Part shown: positions 40,789-49,306 of the stretch, piece after piece
How positions within the stretch are numbered: position 1 is the stretch's first letter
Layout: every line of letters starts with the position of its first letter
Program-made: the position numbers and the translations under genes
The notes under the pieces: model-generated
Told to the model about the DNA's origin: nothing
What the model saw: the letters and a program-made list of their open reading frames with translations, nothing else
The model's database searches: none
From: Mycolicibacterium agri
GTDB taxonomy: Bacteria > Actinomycetota > Actinomycetes > Mycobacteriales > Mycobacteriaceae
Assembly (NCBI RefSeq): GCF_002553505.1
Contig: NZ_PDCP01000023.1
Span: 1-64,000 of the forward strand
DNA: 64,000 nucleotides
Direction: 5' to 3'

Positions 40789-41463
40789 GTGAAGACCACT
40801 CTGCAGATGCTGGGTTACGCGGTGTTCAGCATCGTCTTCTTCGGAGTGCTGTTGTTCTGGCCCGCGGGCACGTTCGACTACTGGCAGGCGTGGGTCTTCA
40901 TCGCCGTCTTCGTCGTCGCCACGATGATCCCGACCGTCTATCTGGCGGTGAAGTACCCCGACGCGTTGCGCCGGCGTACCCGTTCGGGTCCGTTCGCCGA
41001 AAGCCGTCCGGCGCAACGATTGATCAACGTCGGCATCATCCTCACGACTGTCGCTGCAGCGGTCCTGTCCGCGCTCGATCACCGCTTCGGTTGGTCCGCG
41101 GTCCCTATAGCGGTGGTGATAGTCGGCAACGTGCTCGTGGTGGGCGGCCTCGCCATCGCAGAAGCCACCGTCGTCCAAAACAACTATGCGGCAGCGACGA
41201 TCACGGTCGAAGCCGACCAGCCGGTGGTGTCAACGGGCCTCTATGGCATGGTGCGCCACCCGATGTACGTCGGAGCGCTGATCATGATGACGGGCGTGCC
41301 GCTTGCACTGGGCTCCTATTGGGCGCTGCTCACGCTCATCCCCGGTGTGGCCGTCTTCGTCGCCCGCATCACCGACGAGGAGAAGGCCCTACGCGAGGAA
41401 CTCGCCGGATACGACGAGTACATCCAGAAGGTGCCCTACCGCCTGGTGCCAGGCGTGTGGTGA
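40789..41463 (+). CDS. Isoprenylcysteine carboxyl methyltransferase-family membrane protein (Rv1216c-like)
   Basis: A 224-residue protein with five or so membrane helices and the ICMT/PEMT signature near the C-terminus: YGMVRHPMYVGALIM for the cofactor site, then DEEKALREELAGYDEYIQKVPYRLVPGVW. Such bacterial proteins methylate unknown small molecules or lipids. It follows the ABC permease by 18 bp (GGAGGAG upstream), so it is part of the raaS exporter operon. Its 3' end overlaps the convergent gene by 28 bp. Confidence 0.85.
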   Translation: MKTTLQMLGYAVFSIVFFGVLLFWPAGTFDYWQAWVFIAVFVVATMIPTVYLAVKYPDALRRRTRSGPFAESRPAQRLINVGIILTTVAAAVLSALDHRFGWSAVPIAVVIVGNVLVVGGLAIAEATVVQNNYAAATITVEADQPVVSTGLYGMVRHPMYVGALIMMTGVPLALGSYWALLTLIPGVAVFVARITDEEKALREELAGYDEYIQKVPYRLVPGVW

Positions 41464-41861
41464 CGCGTCGCGGCGCGCCAGGCGAAGAAGAACACCACGA
41501 CAACGGCGAACCGGGCGATGGTGTTGGCGATCAAGGTCGCACTGGTCTCGGTGAGCGCCATGTACAGGATGTCGAGCATTCCGCTGACGCCGTGCAGCAC
41601 GATCAGCGTCACGACGACCAGGCGCAGGGCGGCGGTATCGGTCAGCCGGGCCGCCCCGAACGACAGCACCGCCACGGCGAGTTCGGCCGCACCGACCAGG
41701 TAGACCAGCAGGTACTCCTGGCGTGTGACGCTCAGGCTGATCATCGACGGAATCGCGGTCGGGAAGGCCACCAACACGAATGCCCCCGCCAGCGTGATCA
41801 GTCCGTGCGCAATCAACACCACGCGCAGCAGCGTCGGCGCCCGCATCGTCGTCTCGGTCAT
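41436..41861 (-). CDS. Four-helix membrane protein, divergent partner of an ECF sigma gene
   Basis: A 141-residue protein with four predicted membrane helices (about 12-32, 46-66, 75-98, 110-130) and a basic tail. I do not recognise the family. The ATG at 41861 is chosen (AAAGGA, 7-nt spacer). It diverges from an ECF sigma factor gene, and a candidate ECF41-type promoter (TGTCATC-16-CGTC) reads into it, so it is probably a target of that sigma factor. Confidence 0.72.
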   Translation of the reverse strand: MTETTMRAPTLLRVVLIAHGLITLAGAFVLVAFPTAIPSMISLSVTRQEYLLVYLVGAAELAVAVLSFGAARLTDTAALRLVVVTLIVLHGVSGMLDILYMALTETSATLIANTIARFAVVVVFFFAWRAATRHHTPGTRR

Positions 41862-41890
41862 ACGCGGTCCTTTCGTCTCGTCATCAATAT

Positions 41891-41917
41891 GACGGACCGC
41901 AGCGGCCCGCGATGACA
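41891..41917 (-). promoter_or_regulatory. Candidate ECF promoter TGTCATC-16-CGTC
   Basis: On the minus strand TGTCATC (41917-41911), 16 nt, CGTC (41894-41891), about 29 nt before the membrane-protein ATG. The ECF41 consensus as I recall it is TGTCACA and CGTC with a similar gap; the -35 differs at two positions. Confidence 0.5.
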
Positions 41918-41934
41918 GGCGCAAGGAGATGACG

Positions 41935-42789
41935 GTGGACGAGTTCGAGGAGCACCGAGAACATCTACACGCGATCGCCTACCGCATGCTGGGCTCGTCC
42001 GCCGAGGCCGAAGACGCGGTGCAGGAAGCGTGGTTGCGGATGCACCGCGCCGACGTCAGCGACGTGCACAACCTGCGCGGTTGGTTGACGACGGTGGTCG
42101 CGCGCATCTGCCTGGATCTGCTGCGCGCCCGCAGCGCGCACCGCGAGCAGCCACTCGACGAGGCCACAGAGGCGTCGACCGACCGGGCCGCTTCGGTCGT
42201 CGATCCCGAACAGGAGGCGTTGCTGGCCGATTCGATCGGCGCGGCGTTGCTGGTCATCCTGCAGCGGCTGTCACCGGTCGAGCGGCTCGCGTTCGTGCTG
42301 CACGACATGTTCGACCTCCCGTTCGCCGAGATCGCGCCGATCGTCGACCGCTCGGCGAACACCGCCGCTCAGCTTGCGGCCCGCGCCAGGCGCCGGGTGC
42401 GGGGCCAAACGCCCGATCCGACAACGGATCTCGTGCAGCAGCGCCGGCTGGTTGAGGCGTTCCTGGCCGCCGCCCGCGACGGCGACTTCGAGTCGCTGAT
42501 GGCCGCGCTGCACAGCGACGTCGTGCTGAGGGTCGACGCAGCGGCGGCAAGCACCGCGACCACGATCCGCGGCGCTTCAGCCGTCGCCACGAACGCGCGC
42601 GCCTTCTCAGCGAATGCCCGCTTCGCCGAAGCCGCTCTGGTCGACGGCTCGGTAGGGATCGTCGTCGCGCCTCGTGGCAGGCTGGCGCTGGTGTTGCGAT
42701 TCGGCGTGGCCGACAACAAGATCGTCAATATCGACATCGAGGCCGATCCCGGCCGACTCGCCACGGTCGATCTGGGCGTCCTGGACTGA
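41935..42789 (+). CDS. ECF sigma factor with C-terminal SnoaL-like domain (ECF41/SigJ-like)
   Basis: A 284-residue sigma factor. Region 2 about 1-75 (HREHLHAIAYRMLGSSAEAEDAVQEAWLRMHR), region 4 about 105-165 (LSPVERLAFVLHDMFDLPFAEIAPIVDRSANTAAQLAARARRRVRG), then a SnoaL/NTF2-like domain to the end (FLAAARDGDFESLMAALHSDVVL). In this group the tail replaces a separate anti-sigma factor. The DGGG element common in the ECF41 tail is not seen (VDAAAAS instead). The GTG at 41935 is preferred because AAGGAG is 6 nt upstream; the ATG at 41929 directly abuts AAGGAG. Such genes usually sit beside their single target operon, here the divergent membrane protein. Confidence 0.87.
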   Translation: MDEFEEHREHLHAIAYRMLGSSAEAEDAVQEAWLRMHRADVSDVHNLRGWLTTVVARICLDLLRARSAHREQPLDEATEASTDRAASVVDPEQEALLADSIGAALLVILQRLSPVERLAFVLHDMFDLPFAEIAPIVDRSANTAAQLAARARRRVRGQTPDPTTDLVQQRRLVEAFLAAARDGDFESLMAALHSDVVLRVDAAAASTATTIRGASAVATNARAFSANARFAEAALVDGSVGIVVAPRGRLALVLRFGVADNKIVNIDIEADPGRLATVDLGVLD

Positions 42790-42809
42790 CGCCTCGCTCG
42801 TTTGCCCGG

Positions 42810-43139
42810 TTATCCAGGTATGTAAGGGCAAATGATGTCGTGCGCCACCCGTACCAGATTGCCCGCCTGTTCCGGAGTGGCGCCCTTTTGGGTGACCAAG
42901 AGATCGCTCACCGCCGGTTCCGGCATGCCGGCCCAGGCGAGCAGGGTGCACACCTGCTCTCCCGTTTCCACCAACTGGCGGTCGTCGCCCGGAAAGGTGC
43001 CGCGGACGACGTTCAAGAAATTCACTTCCTCGGGAGTCGGACTGTCGGGATGGGCCACGGCAGGCGCAGCGGCCGCTACTACCGTTCCCCCCAACATCAG
43101 TGCAGTCCCTGCTACCCGCAGACTCTGCGTTGTCGACAT
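42810..43139 (-). CDS. Secreted DUF732 protein
   Basis: A 109-residue exported protein: Sec signal peptide to about 29 (AVA-HPD), then a DUF732 domain with two cysteines (EQVCTLL and DIICPYIPG) that probably form a disulphide. Many such small proteins of unknown role occur in mycobacteria. GAGGAGGGGAAG precedes the ATG. It converges on the ECF sigma gene. Confidence 0.85.
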   Translation of the reverse strand: MSTTQSLRVAGTALMLGGTVVAAAAPAVAHPDSPTPEEVNFLNVVRGTFPGDDRQLVETGEQVCTLLAWAGMPEPAVSDLLVTQKGATPEQAGNLVRVAHDIICPYIPG

Positions 43140-43335
43140 CTTCCCCTCCTCTCGATTTGCCCACTGTCGAGCGCCCGATCATTCGACCGGGCGAACCGCA
43201 GTGGGCCGAGTCGCACAATTTGGTGAAACCCAAAGCGATTGGCTACCTGAGCAATCGATGGCACTGGCAAAGTTTCGGGTGTCCTACGCAGGCAGCGCCT
43301 CGCTTATCCACCGCATGTGCCCTACCGTCGGAACG

Positions 43336-43533
43336 ATGACACGCGAACAGGCCACAGGCAAGGACAATTCCTGGTCCTACTTCTATCTGCCGTTGATCGT
43401 CGGTCTGGTCGTCGGCTCGGCGATAGCGGCGGCGACCGATCAGTGGTGGTGGGCAGCGGTCGGTGCGGTGCTGGGAGCAGCGGCAGGTGAGATCACCCGC
43501 AGAACAAGGTCCCGTCGACCGACGTCGTCATAA
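43336..43533 (+). CDS. Small two-helix membrane protein
   Basis: A 65-residue protein: hydrophilic N-terminus, two glycine/alanine-rich helices (about 17-34 and 38-53) and a basic C-terminus (TRRTRSRRPTSS). The ATG is preferred because TACCGT (43323-43328) lies 7 nt upstream, a leaderless arrangement. Function unknown. Confidence 0.6.
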   Translation: MTREQATGKDNSWSYFYLPLIVGLVVGSAIAAATDQWWWAAVGAVLGAAAGEITRRTRSRRPTSS

Positions 43534-43562
43534 CGGGCGGGCCGACGTGACCGCGGCGCCGG

Positions 43563-44042
43563 TTGTGCTACGCGGGACTGGCATTGCTCACCGCAACGCA
43601 AGTCGTGGTGGGCTTGTGGGCGTTGTTGCTTCCCGAACGGTTCTTCGCGCTTGCCGTGGTGGGCATGGGAATGGCGTATAACGAGCACTTGATGCGCGAC
43701 TACGGCGCCATGACGCTTGCCAGCGCGGTGGTTCTCGCCGTGGCCGCCATCCGGATGGACCGATGGATCGTCCGCACGGCGTTGGTCATGTATCTGGTGT
43801 GGGCGGTGTCGCCCTTCTTCATCCACCTGGCGATGCTCGATCACCTACCTCGCTCGACCGGTGCGCTGCTGATGACAATGCTCGGGGCGGCGATCGTCAT
43901 ACCGGCTGTGCTGCTGGTCATTTCACTCCGCAGCGACCGAACATGCGGGACGGCGATCGTCATACCGGCTGTGCTGCTGGTCATTTCACTCCGCAGCGAC
44001 CGAACATGCGGCGCGACAGGCGAATCCGGTTCAGCCAGTTGA
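43563..44042 (+). CDS. Membrane protein with internal 21-residue tandem duplication; start uncertain
   Basis: About 159 residues and four to five helices, family not recognised. The only in-frame start before the first helix is TTG at 43563. A GTG at 43547 in another frame encodes VTAAPVV, which would join well to YAGLALL after a small indel, so the 5' end may be frameshifted. Near the C-terminus AIVIPAVLLVISLRSDRTCG occurs twice in direct succession, encoded by a 63-bp tandem duplication. The last helix is therefore doubled, or the second copy is translated junk. Possibly a decaying gene. Confidence 0.5.
   Translation: MCYAGLALLTATQVVVGLWALLLPERFFALAVVGMGMAYNEHLMRDYGAMTLASAVVLAVAAIRMDRWIVRTALVMYLVWAVSPFFIHLAMLDHLPRSTGALLMTMLGAAIVIPAVLLVISLRSDRTCGTAIVIPAVLLVISLRSDRTCGATGESGSAS
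43889..44014 (+). repeat. 63-bp tandem duplication
   Basis: Two in-frame copies with a 63-bp period (CGATCGTCATACCGGCTGTG starts at 43891 and again at 43954), nearly identical. The identity implies a recent event. Confidence 0.85.
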
Positions 44043-44070
44043 TCGTTCCATCGTTGTCAAAGGCAGACCC

Positions 44071-44700
44071 TCACCCAGATCCGAATACGGCGGCGAGATC
44101 CTTGGCGTCGCCGCGAAGATCGCCTGCGGCGATCGCTTCGTCGACGCCCAATACGCCCGCCGCCATACCGAGCACCACCATGGGCTCCGCACGAAACACG
44201 GTGTCGGGGCGCGCATCAGCGTCGACGCGCGTTACCTTGAGACCCTTTCGGCCGATGCGTACCGCGTAAGTCGCGCCGTCGACCTCCACACCCACAGTCA
44301 TCGCAGTCTTGGCGCGTTTGTGCTGCAACAGTGCTTCGAGCGCGACGACCAGCCACTGCGGCTGGAAGCTATCGCCGTGCGGGCCTGAGATCATGAGCGG
44401 CTTGCTCCAGTTCACGAATGCAGCGACGACACCGCGAAGTTCGCTCCCCCATGGCGTCAGCGCGTACACGACGCCGTTGCTGCCGTTGTCGAGGTGGCGC
44501 TCCACGACGCCGGCTTCTTCCAGATGACGCAGTCGCTCGGCCAGCAGGTTGGTGGCGATTCCGGGCAGTCCGGCCTGAAGTCGCCCGTAACGGGCCGGAC
44601 CCACAAGCAGCTCTCGCACGATGAGCAGGCTCCACCGATCACCGACGACATCGAGCGCACGCGCCAATCCGCAGTACTGGCCATAGGAACGGGTGCTCAC
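44071..44700 (-). CDS. HxlR-family transcriptional regulator with C-terminal SCP2-like domain
   Basis: A 209-residue regulator. The HxlR winged helix spans about 1-100 (YGQYCGLARALDVVGDRWSLLIVRELLVGPARYGRLQAGLPGI, with the conserved Cys in QYCGLA); the remaining about 100 residues look like a sterol-carrier-type ligand domain. Such proteins often repress a neighbouring gene. It diverges from an NTF2-like gene across a 154-bp AT-rich gap. GTG start. Confidence 0.85.
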   Translation of the reverse strand: MSTRSYGQYCGLARALDVVGDRWSLLIVRELLVGPARYGRLQAGLPGIATNLLAERLRHLEEAGVVERHLDNGSNGVVYALTPWGSELRGVVAAFVNWSKPLMISGPHGDSFQPQWLVVALEALLQHKRAKTAMTVGVEVDGATYAVRIGRKGLKVTRVDADARPDTVFRAEPMVVLGMAAGVLGVDEAIAAGDLRGDAKDLAAVFGSG

Positions 44701-44854
44701 CGCGTGATCGCCTCCGCGTCGAAGTTCGAACCGGGCACTTGATTATCTCACTCTAACTTGAAAATATAAAGCGATGGCATAAGCAACGCTGTCGGCCAAA
44801 CTGGCCCACCGCATCTGCACGCCGCGATCAACCCGTCGATCGCAAGGAGTCCCG

Positions 44855-45370
44855 ATGACCATCGCCTCTTCGGACCAGTCAACCGCGCAGGGATTAGTGG
44901 CCGCAGTGACCGCGCTGCGTACCGCTGCGGAGAACGCCGACGGCGACGCCGTCGCCGACATTCTGGCCCCCGACGTCGTGTTTCACTCCCCGTTGAGCTC
45001 GCGAATCCGCTTCGAGGGCGCCGATGACGTCGCCGCGCTTCACCGCGATGTCTTCGCCGTCCTCGAGGGGATCTCCACCACCGAACCGCTGACGCGCGAC
45101 GACACCGCGGTGTTCTCGTTCGGCGGTCATGTGCGCGGCCAGAAGCTGGACGCGATGAACATGGTCCGAGTCAACGAAAGGGGAGAGATCGTCGAGAGCA
45201 CGATCTACGCCCGCCCGCTGCCCGCGTTGGCAACACTTTTCGCGGCCCTGCCACCGCGGGTCACCGCACGGCGTCGCGGCCGCGCCAAGGGCGCGCTCGT
45301 GGCCGCACTCGCCACGCCCCTCGGCTTCGCGATGCGCACCGCGGACCGGTTCGTGCCCAACTTCATCTAG
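44855..45370 (+). CDS. SnoaL/NTF2-like protein
   Basis: A 171-residue protein. Residues about 15-125 fit the NTF2-like fold (AAENADGDAVADILAPDVVFHSPLSSRIRFEGADDVAALHRDVF). The basic C-terminal 45 residues are not part of that fold and could contact membrane or nucleic acid. Enzymatic role unknown. AAGGAG precedes the ATG. Its divergent placement suggests control by the HxlR regulator. Confidence 0.75.
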   Translation: MTIASSDQSTAQGLVAAVTALRTAAENADGDAVADILAPDVVFHSPLSSRIRFEGADDVAALHRDVFAVLEGISTTEPLTRDDTAVFSFGGHVRGQKLDAMNMVRVNERGEIVESTIYARPLPALATLFAALPPRVTARRRGRAKGALVAALATPLGFAMRTADRFVPNFI

Positions 45371-45426
45371 CCACACGAGGCCGCAATTCGGGTCGGCGTC
45401 ACCAGCTTCGCGCCCATACTGGTGTG

Positions 45427-46011
45427 ATGGAGCTGCTGACCGGCCTCGGGCTGGCAACCGCGGCGGGGCTGAATGCCTACATTCCGCTGCTGGCCCTCGG
45501 TCTGCGGTCGCGGTTCACCGACCTGATCACGCTGCCGCCGGGCTGGGCGTGGCTCGAGAACGGCTGGGTTCTGACGATTGTGGCTGGGCTTCTGGTCATC
45601 GAGGTCATCGCCGACAAGATTCCCGCGCTGGACAGCGTCAACGACACCGTCCAGACCTTCGTCCGGCCCACCGCAGGTGGCATCGTGTTCGGCTCCGGCA
45701 CCGCCGCGCAGACGCCCGCCGTCACCGATCCCGGCGCGTTCGCGCAGTCGGGTCAGTGGATTCCGGTGGTCCTCGGCGTGCTTGTGGCGCTGGCGGTGTC
45801 GCTGACCAAGTCGGCGGCGCGGCCCGCGGCCAATGTCGCCACCGCAGGTGTGGCCGCACCGGTGCTGTCGACCGTCGAAGACGGCCTCAGCATCGGCCTG
45901 GTGTTCCTCGCGATCCTCATCCCCATCGTCGTGCTCGTCGTCGTCGTGGCGTTGGCGTGGTTGGGATTTCGCATATTGCGCCGGCGCAAACGGCGGGCGG
46001 CGACGGGCTGA
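45427..46011 (+). CDS. DUF4126 membrane protein
   Basis: A 194-residue protein with the DUF4126 opening (LTGLGLATAAGLNAYIPLLALGL) and about five helices, including a long hydrophobic C-terminal one followed by RRRKRR. DUF4126 proteins are of unknown function. ATG at 45427, or GTG at 45424. Confidence 0.83.
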   Translation: MELLTGLGLATAAGLNAYIPLLALGLRSRFTDLITLPPGWAWLENGWVLTIVAGLLVIEVIADKIPALDSVNDTVQTFVRPTAGGIVFGSGTAAQTPAVTDPGAFAQSGQWIPVVLGVLVALAVSLTKSAARPAANVATAGVAAPVLSTVEDGLSIGLVFLAILIPIVVLVVVVALAWLGFRILRRRKRRAATG

Positions 46012-46017
46012 TGAGGC

Positions 46018-46269
46018 CTAAAGCGGAATCGTCGTGACGTAGTGGCCGCCGGAGAAGTAGTCGACGTAGTTGTTGCCCTTGATGTCCTTGTACACGCAGG
46101 TCGATGTCGCCCCAGTGTTGTTGTAGGTGCCGCCGGCTTCTTTGCATTCGCTCTTGATTGTCTTCTCTGAGAGCTTCTCGGCGTGGGCTGCGGGAGCGGC
46201 CGCGACAACGGTGGCGCCGACGGCGAGTGCGGCAGCAGCGATGGCGGCCCGAAAATGGTTGCGGTTCAT
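46018..46269 (-). CDS. Small secreted protein, 83 residues
   Basis: A Sec signal peptide (cleavage near AHA-EKL, residue 30) leaves about 53 residues with two cysteines (SECKEAGG and STCVYKD) and an aromatic/glycine C-terminus. The family is not recognised beyond small mycobacterial secreted proteins. AGGAGACGATC precedes the ATG. Confidence 0.75.
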   Translation of the reverse strand: MNRNHFRAAIAAAALAVGATVVAAAPAAHAEKLSEKTIKSECKEAGGTYNNTGATSTCVYKDIKGNNYVDYFSGGHYVTTIPL

Positions 46270-46354
46270 GATCGTCTCCTGAATCGGCGGATGGGTAGCA
46301 GCAATCCTCCGAGACGCGTTCGCACGACGAAACGGGGCGAGCGCCCCTGTCGAA

Positions 46355-46373
46355 GCGCCCCTATTCGGGGCGC
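46355..46373. terminator. GC hairpin GCGCCCC-TATTC-GGGGCGC
   Basis: A 7-bp stem with a 5-nt loop in the 187-bp gap downstream of glgC and upstream of the small secreted-protein gene. It probably ends glgC transcription; no U tract. Confidence 0.45.
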
Positions 46374-46436
46374 GGCGGCCTATTGCCGCTAGGGGGTGTA
46401 GGGGTTTCGACCGCGGCGGGCGAGATCCAGGCCGGC

Positions 46437-46467
46437 GCTAGATCCAGATGGCGTCGCTAGATCCAGA
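46437..46467. repeat. 19-bp period duplication of the glgC 3' end
   Basis: GCTAGATCCAGA occurs at 46437 and 46456. On the minus strand both encode TCTGGATCTAGC, so the last codons and stop of glgC are duplicated just downstream. Confidence 0.7.
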
Positions 46468-47671
46468 CGCCCTTGCCGACGGCGACCACCCCGCCGGCGC
46501 TGATCGCGAACCGCTCGCGGTCCTTCTCCAGATCGACGCCGACCATCTCGCCGGGGCCGACGACGACGTTCTTGTCCAGAATGGCGCGGCGCACGATCGC
46601 CCCGCGGCCCACCCGCACCCCGGGCATCAGCACGCTGCCCTCGACGATCGCGCCGTCGTCGACGACCACGTTGGATGACAGCACCGAATTGCGCACCGAC
46701 GCCGCCGAGACGATGCTGCCCGCGCCGACGACGGACTCTTGCGCGGAGCCGCCGTTGACGAACTTGGCCGGGGCGAGGTTCTCCGACTCACCGCGAATCG
46801 GCCAGCGCTTGTTGTACAGGTTGAACACTGGGTGCACCGACACCAGATCCATGTGCGCGTCGTAGAACGCGTCGAGCGTGCCGACGTCGCGCCAATAGCC
46901 GTGGTCGCGTTCGGTGGCGCCCGGAACCTCGTTGTTGTTGAAGTCGTACACCGCGGCCATCCCGTCGGCCACCAGCCGAGGGATGATGTCGCCGCCCATG
47001 TCGTGGTCGGAATCGTCGTCGTCGGCGTCGGCGCGGATGGCGTCGATGAGCACCTTGGTGGTGAAGATGTAGTTGCCCATCGACACGAACGTCTGCTCGG
47101 GGTCGTCGGGCGTGCCCGGCGGGTCGACCGGCTTCTCGATGAACTGCCGGATGCGGCCGGAGTCGTCGGAGTCGATGCAGCCGAAGGCGCTGGCCTCGGC
47201 CCGCGGCACCCGGATGCCCGCGACCGTAGCGCCCGCCCCGCTTTCGATGTGGAATTGCACCATCTGCTCGGGGTCCATCCGGTACACGTGGTCGGCGCCG
47301 AACACCACGATGTAGTCGGGATCCTCGTCGTAGATCAGGTTCAGCGACTGGTAGATCGCGTCGGCCGAACCGGTGTACCAGCGCGGTCCGAGGCGCTGCT
47401 GCGCGGGGACCGGGGTGATGTATTCGCCGGCCAGGCCGGACAGCCGCCAGTTCTGCGAGATGTGGCGGTCCAGCGAATGCGATTTGTATTGCGTCAGAAC
47501 ACAAATCCGCAGGTATCGGGCGTTGACCAGGTTCGACAGGACGAAATCGATCAGCCGGTAGGCACCGCCGAAGGGAACCGCTGGCTTTGCTCGATCCGCC
47601 GTCAGCGGATACAGTCGCTTGCCTTCCCCGCCCGCCAGGACGATGCCGAGGACGTGTGGCAGCTCCCTCAT
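46457..47671 (-). CDS. glgC: Glucose-1-phosphate adenylyltransferase GlgC
   Basis: A 404-residue ADP-glucose pyrophosphorylase, supplying ADP-glucose for alpha-glucan synthesis. N-terminal nucleotidyltransferase with [23 protein letters not shown] and a GADHVYRMD motif; C-terminal left-handed beta-helix ([31 protein letters not shown]). TAGGTT (47683-47678) lies 6 nt before the ATG, so a leaderless mRNA is likely. Divergent from glgM, as Rv1213/Rv1212c. Its last residues are tandem-duplicated downstream of the stop. Confidence 0.96.
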   Translation of the reverse strand: MRELPHVLGIVLAGGEGKRLYPLTADRAKPAVPFGGAYRLIDFVLSNLVNARYLRICVLTQYKSHSLDRHISQNWRLSGLAGEYITPVPAQQRLGPRWYTGSADAIYQSLNLIYDEDPDYIVVFGADHVYRMDPEQMVQFHIESGAGATVAGIRVPRAEASAFGCIDSDDSGRIRQFIEKPVDPPGTPDDPEQTFVSMGNYIFTTKVLIDAIRADADDDDSDHDMGGDIIPRLVADGMAAVYDFNNNEVPGATERDHGYWRDVGTLDAFYDAHMDLVSVHPVFNLYNKRWPIRGESENLAPAKFVNGGSAQESVVGAGSIVSAASVRNSVLSSNVVVDDGAIVEGSVLMPGVRVGRGAIVRRAILDKNVVVGPGEMVGVDLEKDRERFAISAGGVVAVGKGVWI

Positions 47672-47832
47672 GGTTCAAACCTATCTGCGAGTTCTGACGG
47701 TGGCCACACATTCGCACGATTGATGGCCGTCCCGCCGCCGGTCAAAGTACGTGTCAAAGCAGGTTTCGAATACCCAAATCAGCGTCGTTCACATGGCTGC
47801 GGCGGAACGCGGCGAACACTACGGTCGTAGGC

Positions 47833-48999
47833 ATGCGGGTGGCGATGATGACGCGGGAGTATCCGCCCGAGGTGTACGGCGGGGCAGGGGTACACGTCAC
47901 CGAATTGGTCGCGCAGTTGCGCAGTTTGTGCGAGGTCGACGTGCACTGCATGGGCGCCCCGCGCGACGGTGCGTTCGTCCACCAGCCCGATCCTGCGCTG
48001 AAGGGGGCCAACCCGGCGTTGGCGACCCTGTCGGCGGACCTGTCGATGGCCAACGCCGCCGAGAACGCCGACGTCGTACATTCGCACACCTGGTACACCG
48101 GGTTGGCCGGCCATCTGGCGGCCCTGCTGTACGGGGTGCCGCACGTGCTGACCGCCCACTCTCTGGAGCCGATGCGGCCGTGGAAGGCCGAACAGCTGGG
48201 CGGCGGCTACCGCATCTCGTCCTGGGTGGAACGCACCGCTGTGGAGGCCGCCGACGCGGTGATCGCGGTGAGCTCCGGCATGCGCGACGACGTCCTGCAC
48301 ACCTACCCGGCGCTGGACCCCAGCCGGGTGCACGTGGTGCGCAACGGCATCGACACCGACGTGTGGTATCCGGTCGAGCCGTCGGGCTCCGAGGAGTCGG
48401 TGCTGGCCGAACTCGGGGTGGACCCGGCCCGCCCGATCGTGGCGTTCGTCGGGCGCATCACCCGCCAGAAGGGTGTGGCGCATCTGGTTGCCGCGGCGCA
48501 CAGATTCGCACCCGAGGTGCAGCTGGTGCTCTGCGCCGGCGCGCCGGACACCCCGGAGATCGCCGCGGAGGTGACCGCCGCCGTGCAGGAGCTGTCCCGC
48601 GCCCGCACCGGCGTGTTCTGGGTCCGCGAGATGCTGCCGATCGGCAAGATCCGCGAAATATTATCCGCGGCAACTGTTTTCGTGTGCCCGTCGGTTTATG
48701 AGCCGCTGGGCATCGTGAACCTGGAGGCGATGGCGTGCGCGACCGCGGTCGTCGCCTCCGACGTCGGCGGGATTCCCGAGGTGGTGGCTGACCATCAGAC
48801 CGGACTTCTGGTGCATTACGACCAGGGCGATCCGACGTTCTTCGAGACCCGGCTGGCCGACGCCGTCAACGCGTTGGTCGCCGACCCGGAGCGCGCCCGT
48901 GAGTACGGGGTTGCAGGCAGGCAGCGCTGCATCGCCGAGTTCTCCTGGGCGCACATCGCCGAGCAGACCCTCGAGATCTACCGGAAGGTGTCGAACTAA
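47833..48999 (+). CDS. glgM: Alpha-maltose-1-phosphate synthase GlgM (GT4 glycosyltransferase)
   Basis: A 388-residue GT-B glycosyltransferase, homologue of Rv1212c, which joins ADP-glucose and glucose-1-phosphate to make maltose-1-phosphate for the GlgE pathway (formerly called GlgA). It starts MRVAMMTREYPPEVYGGAGVHV and has the GT4 site residues in FVGRITRQKG and VCPSVYEPLGIVNLEAMAC. TACGGT (47820-47825) is 7 nt before the ATG: leaderless. The 161-bp gap to glgC holds both promoters. Its stop overlaps the convergent DUF3117 gene by 4 bp. Confidence 0.94.
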   Translation: MRVAMMTREYPPEVYGGAGVHVTELVAQLRSLCEVDVHCMGAPRDGAFVHQPDPALKGANPALATLSADLSMANAAENADVVHSHTWYTGLAGHLAALLYGVPHVLTAHSLEPMRPWKAEQLGGGYRISSWVERTAVEAADAVIAVSSGMRDDVLHTYPALDPSRVHVVRNGIDTDVWYPVEPSGSEESVLAELGVDPARPIVAFVGRITRQKGVAHLVAAAHRFAPEVQLVLCAGAPDTPEIAAEVTAAVQELSRARTGVFWVREMLPIGKIREILSAATVFVCPSVYEPLGIVNLEAMACATAVVASDVGGIPEVVADHQTGLLVHYDQGDPTFFETRLADAVNALVADPERAREYGVAGRQRCIAEFSWAHIAEQTLEIYRKVSN

Positions 49000-49166
49000 C
49001 CGCTGGTGACGCCTTTGAGCTCGTCCCCAAGCGCAGCCGCCTCTTCCGGCGTGAGTTCGACGACTAAGCGGCCGCCGCCCTCCAGTGGTACCCGCATCAC
49101 GATGCCGCGCCCCTCCTTGGTTGCTTCCAGTGGACCGTCACCGGTCCGGGGCTTCATCGCCGCCAT
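48996..49166 (-). CDS. DUF3117 small protein (Rv1211-like)
   Basis: A 56-residue highly conserved actinobacterial protein (MAAMKPRTGDGPLEATKEGR start, ELTPEEAAALGDELKGVT end), function unknown. GGAGGGAG precedes the ATG at 49166 with a good spacer, favouring it over a longer frame. Confidence 0.9.
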   Translation of the reverse strand: MAAMKPRTGDGPLEATKEGRGIVMRVPLEGGGRLVVELTPEEAAALGDELKGVTSG

Positions 49167-49306
49167 CGAGTGCTCCCTCCACATGAGCCGGCTGCCCACC
49201 CGTTTGACAGCTCCCGGCACTGAACTGCTAACGAACTACGTCTCTATTGTTCCCTATCCCGGCGGTTCGGTGTGCAAAGACCCGGCCAAGATCGCTTCTC
49301 GGGGTG

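Noticed and set aside
44701..44854. HxlR operator in the AT-rich divergent gap
   Set aside because: ACTTGA occurs twice as a direct repeat but no clear dyad is visible, so a site cannot be claimed.
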